Counted from the stretch's first letter, positions 9,901 through 16,965 are shown. The stretch is 18,484 nucleotides of DNA from an uncultured Selenomonadales bacterium (GCA_937910665.1 CALEPR010000157.1:1-18484), one strand, 5' to 3'. A program made the numbers and translations. The notes: generated from the sequence alone by a model not told the origin.

Positions 9901-10115
9901 CGTTTATCAACATTCAATCCCACAAGTATTCTAATTTTCTTTATTGACTCCAGAGCATCACACATCAGAAAAAATCCGCTCGTACGAAAATATCCAACTA
10001 TGACATCAAAAAATTTCGCATTGCCTTTCAAGAGACTTTGAAACTTACTGTACAAATCTCTTTCCGGCTCATTCGTAAAAAATTTTAAATCTTTGTCCAT
10101 AAACACTATCTCCAT
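6951..10115 (-). CDS. PLD-nuclease / SF2 (SNF2-like) helicase fusion, first gene of the defence operon
   Basis: This protein of about 1054 aa has two parts. An N-terminal phospholipase-D-type nuclease domain carries H140-x-K142 (HAKVY) and GSSN at 163-166. A complete superfamily-2 motor follows: Walker A GLGKT with K290, DESH at 354-357, SATPINN, then TTDVLAEGVNL and QRVGRINR at 755-762. It should be an ATP-driven DNA translocase that cleaves unmodified DNA, working with the methyltransferase encoded in an overlapping frame. PLD-helicase plus Eco57I-like methylase plus ATPase is the helicase-methylase-ATPase (Hma) pattern as I recall it from PADLOC; DISARM and Mokosh are related but lack this exact gene set. 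ATG 10115 is the longest start. The internal ATG 10100 (MDKDLKFF) has a better-placed GGAG and may be the true start, five residues shorter. Confidence 0.87.
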   Translation of the reverse strand: MEIVFMDKDLKFFTNEPERDLYSKFQSLLKGNAKFFDVIVGYFRTSGFFLMCDALESIKKIRILVGLNVDKRTVQILKDDSRSMFSPTVKVAKENFSHCVKGEFDDSDVSYKIEYGVKKFWDWIKSGKLEIRIYTESPLHAKVYITRNLESEITENVDSVITGSSNFSEAGLVTNLEFNVELKDYADIKFAYDKFEELWNYGEPVSEEYIEVIQNQTWLKSDITPYEIYLKTLYEFFKEEINADKEYSIENWLPENFIRLQYQMDAVIQAKKILEGYGGVFISDVVGLGKTYICAMLARLLDKGRKLVICPPVLVKQWQDVLLKFGVAAKVESLGKLDKIIEDGVEQFQYIFVDESHRFRRETTESFSKLHKICYGKKIILISATPINNYSTDIESQILLFQSKHNSTIAGVRDLEKFFGRLEKRAKEFEKGSPEYLNQLSKNSREIRDKILRYIMIRRTRNEISKYYADDLKKNNVTFPKLGTPFPVTYDFNADIEITFAETVSIIKNFKYARYMPLKYLPPSKKYAKMQTAQRNLGGFMKSILVKRLESSFFAFRNTLRRFEESYQKFIEMFSSGDVYISKQVDFYELLNSGDEDELMRLVEEDKALHFKSTEFSAQFVADLQSDLNNLKHLRKIWESVTSDPKLSRLKEELHSNAKFQGNKRIIFTESRETAEYLYRELRKIFGDRIIIFSGGSSEGLKAKIEKSFDPTVKNPEDKFDLLITTDVLAEGVNLHRANSLINYDLPWNPTRIMQRVGRINRVGTEHDEIFVFNFFPTDATKRHLPLEDRILEKLQMVHETLGEDFKYLSESEDVSPKNLFDTLNANLSGEDDEINPELEYLKIIREIRDNDKFLFDKIKRLPKKARTGKISDKVEAESTLTFARSGALKTFFITDSSKTEQLSFLDAIEYLRCESAESRIPIGEKFFEQYDANCNEFKILLEENESDMFRSKRTPTNVRNVVSTLKGLARIPDFTDDQEEVIRRIINAFNEGDIPARDVQKINQIIKIEKDPIQLFKRIYDIIDERYLFGRQRAENFPERQRQVILSCSLKGS

Positions 10116-10153
10116 ACATCTAAGATTCCTTCATAAACTCTCCGCCTAATGAT

Positions 10154-10182
10154 AATGTAACACAAAGAAAAGAGTTTGTCAT
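10154..10182 (-). promoter_or_regulatory. candidate sigma-70 promoter of the defence operon
   Basis: Read on the minus strand, ATGACA (10177-10182) is separated by 17 nt from TACATT (10154-10159), which is preceded by TGT, an extended -10 element. Transcription would start near 10146, giving a short leader before the helicase start at 10115 or 10100. The match is reasonable but was assigned by eye. Confidence 0.5.
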
Positions 10183-10187
10183 GGAAT

Positions 10188-10216
10188 GCACAAAAAATTG
10201 TGCGAAAATAGTGCAC
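10188..10216. promoter_or_regulatory. candidate operator: GCACAA-N4-TTGTGC dyad plus GTGCAC
   Basis: A perfect 6-bp inverted repeat with a 4-bp spacer (10188-10203) is followed by the palindrome GTGCAC (10211-10216), with centres 18 bp apart. The pair sits just upstream of the predicted defence-operon -35 and upstream of the predicted relaxase promoter. This is a suitable place for a dimeric repressor controlling both directions. No binder is identified; the XRE protein is one possibility. Confidence 0.4.
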
Positions 10217-10233
10217 GCGGTTTTTGATGGATA

Positions 10234-10242
10234 TGCTATCAT
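10234..10242 (+). promoter_or_regulatory. candidate extended -10 promoter for the relaxase gene
   Basis: TGCTATCAT contains an extended TGn and a -10 one base from consensus (10237-10242). No good -35 lies 17 nt upstream, so only the extended -10 supports it. It would give a leader of about 150 nt containing the two hairpins of the candidate oriT. Confidence 0.3.
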
Positions 10243-10278
10243 AATCCAAAACGAGATTTTCGGAAAATGTTCACTTCC

Positions 10279-10322
10279 GCATTTCACTTCGTGAAATGCC
10301 AAAAATCCCGCGTCACGACGCG
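10279..10322. other. candidate origin of transfer (oriT): two adjacent hairpins
   Basis: Two perfect inverted repeats lie next to each other upstream of the relaxase gene. The first has a 9-bp stem (GCATTTCAC / GTGAAATGC, 10279-10299, 3-nt loop). The second has a 6-bp stem (CGCGTC / GACGCG, 10309-10322, 2-nt spacer). MobA/MobL relaxases normally nick next to an inverted repeat just upstream of their own gene, so position and structure both fit. I cannot identify the nic sequence itself. Confidence 0.45.
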
Positions 10323-10399
10323 ATAAAATGCCGAAAAAAATTTGCCAGTCGCTACCGCTCCTTGAACCTGCGGTTGGCTGTAGAAAGGAGAGAATCTTC

Positions 10400-13105
10400 G
10401 TGGCGATGTTCCATTTCCGACTCAAGTCGGATAAGAAGCCTAACGGAACGAAAATTTCCGCCGTTAAACATGTCGAATACATTAACCGAGAAGGAACTTT
10501 TTCTGACGACAGTCATAGACAAGGAGTTGACAAATTCGTCGGCAACTTCATTACCACCGAAAAAATTCCAAATGCATTGATTGGCGATAATATACTTCTC
10601 TATAAAGCTAACGGTTTGGGATCAATCAGAAACACCGAGAAAGGAATCGACGTGTCTCTCAATTCTTCCGAAACCACTATCGCCACTGCTCTACTTCTTG
10701 CCTACGAAACCATGCATCATCAGCCGCTTATTATCAAAAGTTCTCCCGATTTCAAGAAAGCCGTCTTGAAAACAGCAATCCTTCAAGACCTGCCCATTTC
10801 TTTTGATGACCCTATTATGCAAAGGGAGTTCATGCACTATAAGTTTATTGACCATCCGGAACGAAAAAAGTTAGCTGTTCAGACCGCTAGAAAAATTTTG
10901 GAACGAGTGCAGAAAAAACAAACAGATTCACAAGCTCATGTCGAATACATAAATCGAGAAAGAGCATTTGCTCAACGCGGTGAATGTATCTTTCACACTC
11001 ATCGCTTACCGAAATGGGCAAAAGACGACCCAAAAAAATTTTTCCAAGCCGCAGACCGCTACGAAAGCGTAGGAAATCGGCGTTACATGGAAATTGAATT
11101 TGCTCTTCCAAATGAATTGAAGACAATAGAACAATATCGGCAGATTATTGACGCCTTTATCGCCAAGCATTTGAGCGCACACTATTATGCGTACGCGATA
11201 CATGAGAAAAAGGGAATGATGTCCGGCGAGCGGCATCCCCACGTTCATATTATGTTTTCTGAACGGCTAATTGATGACGTGGAAAAAAAGAAGGAGAGAG
11301 CCGCTTGCTATTTTTTCAAGTACCCTATTCGAAAAAACGTAAAGGCAACTTTTGAGGAACGGCGTAAACACGGTGCGCCCAAAAATCGTAACTGGTCGAA
11401 CAAAAATTTTCTGTCCGTCTTGCGTGCCGATTTCGCACAAATCCAAAATGAAGTTTTAAAGCGAAATAGCTTTTCCATTCGCGTCGATCATCGTACGCTA
11501 CTGGCACAAAAGGAGGACGCTCAGCGAAATGGCGATACTTTTTTAGCTCGCCTTTTTAGTCGTGTCCCGGAAAAATATATCGGCGTCATTTCTTGCCAAG
11601 AAGCAAACGAGCCGCGTTTGGAACTTTTGAAAGAATTTCGCGCTCTTCGTAATCGCCATTTTGATTTAGTTATGCAAATAGACGCGCTGACAAAAGAAGC
11701 AGAAGAACTGGAAATTAAAGACGCTGTTCAGCTTGCCTCCACTCATGCCAAAGCTCTTATGGACTCGAAAGAATATACCGCGCAGAAATTTACCTCACTT
11801 TACCTGTCGGCAATGAACCAAAAAATGCTGACGGCAGTAGCTCAAGTCAACAAATGGAAGCGCGTTGTTATTTCCCAACATGACGCCGAAGAACAAGCTA
11901 AACTCGAATACATGAGCAAATCCGAGCGGGAATCGTGGCTTAAATATTCAGAGCTACTGGCGCAGAAGAAACATTGGGAAGAATTCTTGCAGACCCTTAA
12001 AAAGCCCGACGACAAACACAAGGACGAACTCAAAGCTTATGAGGAAATCGTTATCGGCGTTAGAACAAAAATTTTGTCGCTTGAGAAAACGACAAAGCAA
12101 ATGTGGAAATCAGTTGAAGATATAAAACGCCGCCTCGAACAACCTGAATTTAGAAATAATATCCTGCTTGTCACTCACCAAATTTTACAAGCGAATACTC
12201 ATGCCAGAAAAATGCTGAAACAAGCAAGCGAAGAATTAGAACAAGCGGTCGATAATCTTCAAAATGCTTTGGTTACGAAGACAATGGAAGAACCTCAAAC
12301 CAGTTTCAAGACACGAGAAGTCTATGATTTAATTCGCCAACAGTATCGTGCCTTGAAAAAGAAAAGTGAAGAACTGTTCATCGCCAAATTTCACCTCCAA
12401 CGTCAAATTATTTCGCCAGAGCGGGCTTTAGCTATGGCGAAGAATATTTTTGTACACGGTAACTTTAAGCGGCTTCGCGAAAAAATCCGGCGATACAAAA
12501 AAGAAGAGCAAAGACTCGCTCTGAGATTTCGTGATTATGACCGCGAAGAACATAAATTCCAAAATCAAGATTGGACGGTCTTTCCTCACTCTACTTTCTT
12601 GCAAGCACAGTATTATCTGACGAAACAGCGGACTTTGCTTGAGCTGGAAAAAGCTCGCCTCGACCAAATTATACTTCCTCTTCAAAACAAACAAGCCGAG
12701 TTGGAAACTTTATGTCGTCAACCTGACGCGAAAAAGAAGATCGACGAAATATCTATGGGTATTCTTCGCAAAAATTTAAAATTTGTCCGTCAGATGGATG
12801 AAGTAGAGAGACATTTCAAGAAAGTCATTCAGCGTTTGAATCATACCGAAGAGCAAATGAAAGCCTTAAAAGACCGAATCGCCCGCGATAAAGTCGGTAC
12901 TCGGTATCGGATCACCGTCTCCGATACATTGAAAAATAATAATGCGGCATCAATAATAGCAGATGCAATTTTGAATGACCCTCAAGTCGTTCAGCTTGTC
13001 GCTCGTTCCTCTGGCAACAATCTCGAAATGGAAAAGGACTGGGAACTTATGAGCGAACTAGACAAAGACGAACTTATTGACAAAAAAATGATTCGTGAGT
13101 TGTAA
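10400..13105 (+). CDS. mobA: MobA/MobL-family (MobQ-type) conjugative relaxase
   Basis: This 901-aa protein nicks plasmid DNA at oriT and leads the strand during mobilisation. I chose GTG 10400 (MAMFHFRLK) because a strong AAAGGAG lies 9-10 nt upstream and the family's proteins usually begin MAxFHF. The longer frame from 10328 would run through the oriT hairpins. The likely catalytic tyrosine is Y27 in HVEYINRE, and the metal-binding histidines are H279, H281 and H283 (HPHVHIM). The HVEYINRE motif occurs twice (Y27 and Y183), with an insertion of about 150 residues between the copies, a layout I associate with Negativicutes plasmids. From about residue 400 the protein is long, charged and helical, with likely coiled coils, and I recognise no helicase or primase motifs there. 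It is the only main gene on the plus strand. No coupling protein or mating-pore genes are present, so transfer must use a helper element. Confidence 0.88.
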   Translation: MAMFHFRLKSDKKPNGTKISAVKHVEYINREGTFSDDSHRQGVDKFVGNFITTEKIPNALIGDNILLYKANGLGSIRNTEKGIDVSLNSSETTIATALLLAYETMHHQPLIIKSSPDFKKAVLKTAILQDLPISFDDPIMQREFMHYKFIDHPERKKLAVQTARKILERVQKKQTDSQAHVEYINRERAFAQRGECIFHTHRLPKWAKDDPKKFFQAADRYESVGNRRYMEIEFALPNELKTIEQYRQIIDAFIAKHLSAHYYAYAIHEKKGMMSGERHPHVHIMFSERLIDDVEKKKERAACYFFKYPIRKNVKATFEERRKHGAPKNRNWSNKNFLSVLRADFAQIQNEVLKRNSFSIRVDHRTLLAQKEDAQRNGDTFLARLFSRVPEKYIGVISCQEANEPRLELLKEFRALRNRHFDLVMQIDALTKEAEELEIKDAVQLASTHAKALMDSKEYTAQKFTSLYLSAMNQKMLTAVAQVNKWKRVVISQHDAEEQAKLEYMSKSERESWLKYSELLAQKKHWEEFLQTLKKPDDKHKDELKAYEEIVIGVRTKILSLEKTTKQMWKSVEDIKRRLEQPEFRNNILLVTHQILQANTHARKMLKQASEELEQAVDNLQNALVTKTMEEPQTSFKTREVYDLIRQQYRALKKKSEELFIAKFHLQRQIISPERALAMAKNIFVHGNFKRLREKIRRYKKEEQRLALRFRDYDREEHKFQNQDWTVFPHSTFLQAQYYLTKQRTLLELEKARLDQIILPLQNKQAELETLCRQPDAKKKIDEISMGILRKNLKFVRQMDEVERHFKKVIQRLNHTEEQMKALKDRIARDKVGTRYRITVSDTLKNNNAASIIADAILNDPQVVQLVARSSGNNLEMEKDWELMSELDKDELIDKKMIREL

Positions 13106-13209
13106 ATTTCATCTTGAGACTCATCTCTTAAAGTGTATTACCAAATCGCTAATAACTCTATCTCAAATGGTAGGGCGAAAAAGTAGGACAGTGTCCTACC
13201 AGCAAAAAA

Positions 13210-13243
13210 AAATAAAAATGGCGTCCTGACGCCATTTTTATTT
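13210..13243. terminator. 16-bp-stem hairpin, candidate bidirectional terminator
   Basis: A perfect inverted repeat has 16-bp arms (13210-13225 and 13228-13243) and a 2-nt centre. A GC-rich top (TGGCGTC / GACGCCA) is flanked by A-rich and T-rich ends, so it can act as an intrinsic terminator in either direction. It lies 105 nt after the relaxase stop and inside the iteron region, so a role as an origin structure is also possible. Confidence 0.6.
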
Positions 13244-13312
13244 AATAACAATCTATAACAAAATAGTACTGTCCTACCTGCCCTACCTTGTGTCCTACTG
13301 CCAAAAATGGGT

Positions 13313-13324
13313 TATAAATGGCGT
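13313..13324 (+). repeat. 12-bp repeat TATAAATGGCGT, copy 1
   Basis: It is identical to 13517-13528. Its AAATGGCGT core also occurs in the hairpin at 13210-13243. It is a second, non-iteron repeat family in the origin region. Confidence 0.6.
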
Positions 13325-13487
13325 CAAATCAAGATTCATAAACTATAACTTAGCTCTTGGTAGGACGGTAGGACACTTTTTTAGTACATATATTAGAGAA
13401 AAAAAATACACGCGAATGAAGATGGTGATTTTTGCAACACGCGCTTTGTAGTGTTTTTTTTCTGTAGAAGAATCTATTTTTTTTGTC

Positions 13488-13610
13488 CTACCGTCCTACT
13501 TTTATTATTTTTAGTCTATAAATGGCGTTATTACGCCAAAAAATCGGTAGGACAAAAAGTAGGACACTGGTAGGACACTCGACAAAAAGTAGGACACTTT
13601 TATTTGTCAT
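13488..13610 (-). CDS. possible 40-aa hydrophobic peptide encoded across the iterons
   Basis: An ATG at 13610 follows an excellent ribosome site (AGGAGG, 6 nt spacing, 13615-13622 read on the minus strand). It opens a 40-aa frame, MTNKSVLLFVECP..., with a hydrophobic stretch of about 19 residues. The hydrophobic repeats (SVLLF) are simply translations of the iteron sequence GTCCTAC, so the frame may be incidental. It lies beyond the terminator of the replication gene, and I see no promoter of its own. It is listed as a weak candidate because of the ribosome site. Confidence 0.2.
   Translation of the reverse strand: MTNKSVLLFVECPTSVLLFVLPIFWRNNAIYRLKIIKVGR
13517..13528 (+). repeat. 12-bp repeat TATAAATGGCGT, copy 2
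   Basis: It is identical to 13313-13324. Here TGGCGT is followed 4 nt later by ACGCCA, forming a short hairpin (13523-13538). Confidence 0.6.
13551..13598 (+). repeat. 18-bp direct repeat pair spanning iterons
   Basis: GACAAAAAGTAGGACACT is present at 13551-13568 and again at 13581-13598, 30 bp apart, with one further iteron (13570-13576) between them. About three helical turns of spacing would place bound protein on the same DNA face. Confidence 0.7.
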
Positions 13611-13666
13611 TAATCTCCTCCTATGTGTCAAAAAAAGAGATGAGGAGTGCGCAAGAAAAGAGGCAT

Positions 13667-13693
13667 AAAAAAAAACGTCCACGAAAGACGTTT
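13667..13693 (-). terminator. intrinsic terminator of the replication gene
   Basis: On the minus strand a 7-bp stem (AAACGTC / GACGTTT, 13687-13693 and 13673-13679) with a 7-nt loop runs into an unbroken T tract (13667-13675). It lies 10 nt after the primase-helicase stop codon. Confidence 0.75.
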
Positions 13694-13702
13694 CTATGTA
13701 TT

Positions 13703-16700
13703 TCATTTGTCGTTGTCAAAGGCAGTGCGTGGTATTCTGTAACATTCCACATTTACTTTGCCGATTTTTTTCTGAACGGTTGCAGGCGGTGTTTTGCGTC
13801 CCTTTTTAATTTTGTCACTTGGTATGAAAAAGCCGTCAGCGATTAAATCGTCCACAAGTTTTTTATAATCAAATTTGTCAGCGTTGCAAGCATCTTGCAG
13901 AGCTTTTGCCGTTATATAAGTATAATCTGGCTCATCGAGTTTGCCAAAGAAAGCTTGCATCCGGTCGAGTTCGACGTTGCCGCCGACGAAACGACTTTGA
14001 TTCTGAGCAACGAAACCGCGAACAAACTCTTTTTCTCTCGTTACGTCGGAAATCTCCGCGACGGTCGGGATAAGCTTGAAAATTTCCTTCGCACAAAGTT
14101 TAGCTTCAGCAAGAGCATTGTTAGTCCCCAATGCCGAATTCAACAACCCATCGGCGAGAGTAAGAATAGCAATGTAGCGACAATAATCAGGAAGCAAATC
14201 AGAGTAAATATTAGAGAAGGAATCGGCAATCTCTTTGTACCATTTGCGCAAGTTATCAAAGCCGAGTTCAAAAACTTTATTGATGACGAGCGGAAAGGCA
14301 AGCCCGCAATTTTCCTTAATGATGTCACGAATAGCTTTGCAGTCATCGGCGGAAAGAATTTCTTTAGAGACTTTGATAGAAAGTAAGCGAGTATTCGCGC
14401 CTCCTGTAACGTTGTCGGAGAGCAGAAGAGTTTCGCCGGTCATGATAGCAATAGTTCGCCAATCTTGAAGTTTTTTGAGCGTCGAATCTTTGCTGAGTTT
14501 GGTACGACCAATGCCGTTGGCAAGAGCATAAACAAGATTGTCAAATTGTTCCTTCAAGCGATTGTCAGCGACTTGTTTTTCATCAATCAGGAAGGCATAG
14601 TCGGAGACATCAGCCGCCGCGCCCGCCAAGCCGTTTTTTGTAGCATCGAAGGAACGAATCATCTTTTCGGAGCCGACGGCGGACGCTCCTAAATACAGAG
14701 CAGTAGTTTTACCGGCACGAGTCGGCGCGACAATGTACAGAAGGAAATTGCGCTCGCCTAAAATCTTGAGTAAGATAGGAGCGATAGCCGCCGCGACCAT
14801 AGTTCTTGCGACAGGAGATTTTTTTGCTAACTGGTAAGCTTTTTTCCACAGTTCGAGATTGCCGACTTGACACAGGGTTTTAGCAAACTGGCTTTGAGAA
14901 TCCACGACTACGTTAAAATTTTCGCCCTCATCTGCAACAGAGAATTGTTTACGAGGGTCAATGAAAAAATGGGAGCCATTGAAAGTGTACCATCCGCAAC
15001 GCGGCACGGTATAAGTCAGTGGCAGATTGTTTTCGTTGAGAGCGTGAAAGGCGTCGAGGTAGTCGACGAGATTGAGAGCGTTGACACTGGTAACGGGCAA
15101 GCCTTTATTGGACAAGACAATGAGCTTATTTTTATCGAAGATGCTCGCTGCCTCAGTAGCAGGTAATTTTTTCCACTTGCCAGCGGTCGTCATGTAAGCC
15201 AGAGTCAATTTGTAATTCTTTTCTTCGACATCGAAGGATTTGCTGGAGATGATGACAGGACGACGGCAAATAGTTGTCATACTTTCGCCGGCAATTTTTT
15301 CGATACCGTCAGCAGAGATGCTGTATTCGGGAGGAAAAAGAATGCCCGCCAGTGTATCATCATCAGCAACGAAGGAGAACGATTTAATTTGAGCAAGAAT
15401 TTCGTTGCGTTGAATAGACAGCTCGGAGCGGCGGGAACTTATCAAGTCAGCTTTATCGCGAACGACAGCAACCCAGTCATTGACAGTAGCTTTTTTGTCT
15501 CTATTTTTGTCGCCAAAAAGTTTAATTTCGCGCTTGAAGTTGGAGTAAGCTTGCTTGTCGAAGAGGCGAGTAAAAGCCCCAGCGGTAATGATCTCATCGG
15601 AGAAAACAGTATCGCTGTCGAAAACTTTGACCGCCCGTAAATTTTCTAAAGCCTTGTCTTTTTCTGTGTCAGAATCGGCAAGAGCTTTATTGACTTCGAG
15701 CAATTTGGCTTTTAGGGAAGCCATTTTCGAGGTGGAATCGTCGGAAGTATTTTTCTTAGCTGACGTTTTTAATGGCGGATGAAGTTCATGCCATTCACGG
15801 AAAATTTCTTGAGCGTCATAGCCGTTGGGTTCGGCAAAGTGGTACAATGTGCCAATGTCGTAACCGTCACGATTAAAGCCGTTCCACTTAGATTCGCATT
15901 CGCCGTCTTTGAAACGTTCATCAGCGCGGCTCCAATTTTCCCAGTCGCTACAGTCACAGCCGGTGTTTTTCAAAGCCATACCGACAGCGAGCCATTCGTC
16001 ATAGGTTAAACTTGAAGGGGAGATAAAATCGAGCATACGACGGACGCGAAAGATATTGAAGTCTCTGTCGTCAACAAAGTCCTCATTGAATGTCTGCGCT
16101 GATTTAATCGGAGTAGTAGTGTTTGGTTGTTCTTTTGGTGTTTCGTCTAGAATCATTGCGCTCAATTTTTCATCAAGTTTGTTGCGAGGAAAGCGTAAGC
16201 CAGAATCTTCGACGATGTGACAGAGCGGAGGATTATCTTTGCCGAGTTTGTAGTTGAAAGTGCCAGGAGTGCGCATAACTCTAGGTAAATCGCCAACGCC
16301 ATCAATGGTCTTGCCGTCAGCGTTTTTGCGAGTGACATCAATCAGAAGATTATTCCGATGCTTAAGACTTTCGCGATTCTCATTGGTAATTTCAATGGGA
16401 GAGTCGAAGATGTAGTAGGCGTGAAGTCCATAGCCGGAAAAGATAATCAAGCTGGGAGTGAAGGGTAAGAAGGATTTCGCCTCGTTGAAGTCAGCAGCGA
16501 GTTTTTTCGGATCGCCTTTGTGAGCGTCAGAGCGAATATCAATATCAACGACGCAAGCAACTTGATAAGAAACGACAGTCTCGTCGCCACGTTTACCGTC
16601 AGTAGGTTGGATGCAGACGGGATTGACGGAGTGCCAGACATCGACGCCGCAGTCGGAGAGTTCGACAGCTTTTATAGCCATAGCCGCTCTTTGTGTTTCA

Positions 16701-16954
16701 TCGTTGATGACGAATGGAAAAATCCCGCGCTGTTTAGTCCAAAGGTAAGCGAAATGAAGAGCCGTGATTTTGCCGTAAAGCAAATGGAAAAATTTCATTG
16801 TTTCGGTTATGCGAGTTTGCTTTTTATCAACGATTGTAGTAGAATCTGCACTGGAATTATTAGCACTTATACTTTTATCTGCGCCCTCAGAGGCGTAATT
16901 TTTTTTATCTTGCAGTGCGAGTTCTACTGGTGATGATTCGAGAGTTTCTTTCAT
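13703..16954 (-). CDS. plasmid replication protein: AEP-like primase, PriCT-2, DUF927-type helicase
   Basis: This 1083-aa protein starts at ATG 16954, six nt after AAAGGAG. Domains in order are as follows. An archaeo-eukaryotic-type primase core at about 60-260 has catalytic DID (D137, D139) and the SGYGLH motif (H178). A PriCT-2-like domain at about 300-385 shows W/G-rich TYDEWLAVGMALK and W..F..DG. A helical linker follows at about 400-510. A DUF927-type helicase/ATPase at about 520-880 has Walker A APTRAGKTT (K749), then TKNGLAGAA, FLIDE and LANGIGRTK. The C-terminal tail of about 130 residues looks winged-helix-like. Primase plus helicase plus a DNA-binding tail is the plan of P4 alpha-type initiators. 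No other Rep is visible and the iterons lie just past its 3' end, so it probably starts and drives replication. Confidence 0.85.
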   Translation of the reverse strand: MKETLESSPVELALQDKKNYASEGADKSISANNSSADSTTIVDKKQTRITETMKFFHLLYGKITALHFAYLWTKQRGIFPFVINDETQRAAMAIKAVELSDCGVDVWHSVNPVCIQPTDGKRGDETVVSYQVACVVDIDIRSDAHKGDPKKLAADFNEAKSFLPFTPSLIIFSGYGLHAYYIFDSPIEITNENRESLKHRNNLLIDVTRKNADGKTIDGVGDLPRVMRTPGTFNYKLGKDNPPLCHIVEDSGLRFPRNKLDEKLSAMILDETPKEQPNTTTPIKSAQTFNEDFVDDRDFNIFRVRRMLDFISPSSLTYDEWLAVGMALKNTGCDCSDWENWSRADERFKDGECESKWNGFNRDGYDIGTLYHFAEPNGYDAQEIFREWHELHPPLKTSAKKNTSDDSTSKMASLKAKLLEVNKALADSDTEKDKALENLRAVKVFDSDTVFSDEIITAGAFTRLFDKQAYSNFKREIKLFGDKNRDKKATVNDWVAVVRDKADLISSRRSELSIQRNEILAQIKSFSFVADDDTLAGILFPPEYSISADGIEKIAGESMTTICRRPVIISSKSFDVEEKNYKLTLAYMTTAGKWKKLPATEAASIFDKNKLIVLSNKGLPVTSVNALNLVDYLDAFHALNENNLPLTYTVPRCGWYTFNGSHFFIDPRKQFSVADEGENFNVVVDSQSQFAKTLCQVGNLELWKKAYQLAKKSPVARTMVAAAIAPILLKILGERNFLLYIVAPTRAGKTTALYLGASAVGSEKMIRSFDATKNGLAGAAADVSDYAFLIDEKQVADNRLKEQFDNLVYALANGIGRTKLSKDSTLKKLQDWRTIAIMTGETLLLSDNVTGGANTRLLSIKVSKEILSADDCKAIRDIIKENCGLAFPLVINKVFELGFDNLRKWYKEIADSFSNIYSDLLPDYCRYIAILTLADGLLNSALGTNNALAEAKLCAKEIFKLIPTVAEISDVTREKEFVRGFVAQNQSRFVGGNVELDRMQAFFGKLDEPDYTYITAKALQDACNADKFDYKKLVDDLIADGFFIPSDKIKKGRKTPPATVQKKIGKVNVECYRIPRTAFDNDK

Positions 16955-16965
16955 ATTTGACTCCT

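Larger units (their letters stand above)
13106..13702. other. intergenic candidate replication origin with 14 iteron-like repeats
   Basis: This 597-bp region between convergent genes holds 14 copies of the 7-mer GTAGGAC, two of them one-base variants (GTAGGGC). Forward copies start at 13170 (variant), 13183, 13360, 13368, 13547, 13559, 13570 and 13589. Reverse copies start at 13193, 13271, 13280 (variant), 13292, 13485 and 13493. Extended consensus is roughly (G/A)GTAGGACA. Closely spaced pairs 8 bp apart occur at 13360/13368 and 13485/13493. A perfect 8-bp-arm palindrome sits at 13183-13199. The stretch between 13375 and 13484 is AT-rich and could be the unwinding element. I see no DnaA box. 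Iterons next to the replication gene are the usual sign of a theta-type plasmid origin. Confidence 0.7.

Noticed and set aside
10328..10399. 24-codon N-terminal extension of the relaxase
   Set aside because: It would begin just after the oriT hairpins, with no ribosome site. The GTG at 10400 has AAAGGAG upstream and gives the usual MAxFHF start.
10120..10482. 120-aa minus-strand open frame upstream of the helicase gene
   Set aside because: It runs through the promoters, both hairpins and the start of the relaxase gene, has no family resemblance, and has no good ribosome site.
13170..13595. CRISPR array
   Set aside because: The repeated unit is only 7-9 bp, occurs in both orientations and has irregular spacing. 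No cas genes are present. It fits iterons.
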